Source: JBCCGL01 sp039029275 (GTDB taxonomy: Bacteria; Pseudomonadota; Gammaproteobacteria; JBCCGL01). Taken from it: DNA of 64,000 bases. The stretch lies in NCBI GenBank assembly GCA_039029275.1, contig JBCCGL010000004.1, positions 124,001 through 188,000 on the forward strand. Direction: 5' to 3'. Of the stretch, positions 63,371 through 64,000 are shown one piece after another (the first letter of the stretch is position 1; the number at the start of each line of letters is the position of its first letter). The notes beneath the pieces were generated by a model. That model was not told the origin of the DNA, made no database searches, and was given only the letters and a program-made list of their open reading frames with translations. Made by a program: the position numbers and the translations under genes.

Positions 63371-64000
63371 TCAGTTCGCGCCCGAAGCCAGGCGCGAGCT
63401 AAGCGCACCTGACGTGCTGATGTACGGCAAGCGATCCTGAGCATTTTTTACGGCGCGCACAAAGACATTTGCCTCGATCACGGTTTCGAGCGAATCGGCG
63501 CGTGCCGCGTCACTGCCATCGGGAGCTGCAATGCAACTGTGACCGAGATACTCGAGCCCATTTTCCTCTCCGGCGTGATTGGCGTACATCAACCACACGC
63601 CGTTTTCGAAAGCGCGCGTGGGCACCAACTTGTTCGCAACATGCGGCCAGTCAACTCCAAGCGCAGTCGGAACAATAACAAGTTGTGCGCCTGCTGCAGC
63701 GAGGGCTCGAACCGACTCGGGAAACTCGACGTCGTAACAGATGAGCACGCCACAGCGCACACCGTCGAGATCGAAGAGTGTGAGCCCTTCGCCAGTGGCG
63801 AAGAAGTCACCTTCGAACCCAGGGGGCAACACCAACTTGCGATGCGTAGCGACAAAATCACCTCGGGCGGAAAAACAGTTCGCAGCGTTAAAGATTTGAT
63901 CTTCGTCGCGTTCAGGAAATCCGTACACAATGGCCGTGGAGGTATCGCGTGCCAGCTGCGCGATTTGGTGTGCCATCGGTCCGTCGTGCGTCTCTGCATA
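63371..64000 (-). CDS. Nitrilase-family carbon-nitrogen hydrolase (5' end outside window)
   Basis: The frame stays open to the window edge, so only the C-terminal part (about 209 residues) is seen. The catalytic lysine is in HRKLVLPPGFEG and the nucleophilic cysteine in VLICYDVEFPES; the catalytic glutamate lies off the window. ALGVDWPHVANKLVPTRAFENGVW is typical of the branch that includes D-amino acid and aliphatic amidases. It begins the operon with the VOC and TauE genes. Confidence 0.88.
   Translation of the reverse strand, partial: YAETHDGPMAHQIAQLARDTSTAIVYGFPERDEDQIFNAANCFSARGDFVATHRKLVLPPGFEGDFFATGEGLTLFDLDGVRCGVLICYDVEFPESVRALAAAGAQLVIVPTALGVDWPHVANKLVPTRAFENGVWLMYANHAGEENGLEYLGHSCIAAPDGSDAARADSLETVIEANVFVRAVKNAQDRLPYISTSGALSSRLASGAN

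Overview
The window looks like chromosome of a free-living, probably marine or halotolerant gammaproteobacterium of moderate GC. The evidence is the housekeeping order rng-maf-rlmH-rsfS-nadD-proA, a coaX-birA pair, glnS, a tRNA-Thr(UGU) close to the enterobacterial form, a Fur box of the classical type, and many genes for the turnover of organic acids and methylated amines. No phage, transposase, conjugation or CRISPR genes were seen. The lineage cannot be named from this sequence alone.

Layout. 1-6.7 kb (minus strand): RNase G, Maf, RlmH, RsfS, NadD, a small basic ORF that may be ArfA-like, ProA and ManC. 6.9-11 kb (plus): a cysteine-desulfurase-like enzyme behind a structured leader with a tiny Cys-Cys ORF, a CbiX-like protein, and an acyl-CoA dehydrogenase paired with an APH-type kinase, as in LvaC/LvaA and animal ACAD11. 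11-14 kb (minus): a histidine kinase overlapping a periplasmic binding protein gene. 14.2-15.4 kb: a TrpD2/YbiB-like protein. 15.4-23.1 kb (minus): a complete haem-uptake operon, hemP-receptor-HmuY lipoprotein-hmuSTUV, under one Fur-box promoter. 23.2-27.2 kb (minus): HtpX, a 2OG-Fe(II) oxygenase, an SDR and an MDR reductase.

27.3-43.5 kb is an accessory metabolic region. It has three LysR and two Lrp regulators, two EamA exporters, a PhyH-type dioxygenase, a two-component system preceded by a small secreted peptide gene, and tRNA-Thr. It also holds a cluster with a Rieske oxygenase, a DUF1028 Ntn-hydrolase-like protein, a trimethylamine/histamine dehydrogenase-type flavoprotein, a MetX-type alpha/beta hydrolase and a GMAS/GlnT-type gamma-glutamyl ligase. 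My main proposal is that this cluster breaks down an N-substituted amine whose identity is unknown.

43.6-57.9 kb: SPOR protein, CoaX, BirA, M61 peptidase, diguanylate cyclase, nitroreductase, lytic transglycosylase, adenylate cyclase with FHA domain, S41 protease, succinate-semialdehyde-type dehydrogenase, an ECF sigma/anti-sigma pair, a DUF4399 protein and GlnS. 58-64 kb: a GbdR-like regulator next to a non-pyrrolysine MttB homologue, two paralogous membrane proteins with matching promoter elements, a TauE/SafE permease, a VOC protein and a nitrilase-family gene cut by the window edge.

All calls come from reading translations and sequence motifs; no database search was run.
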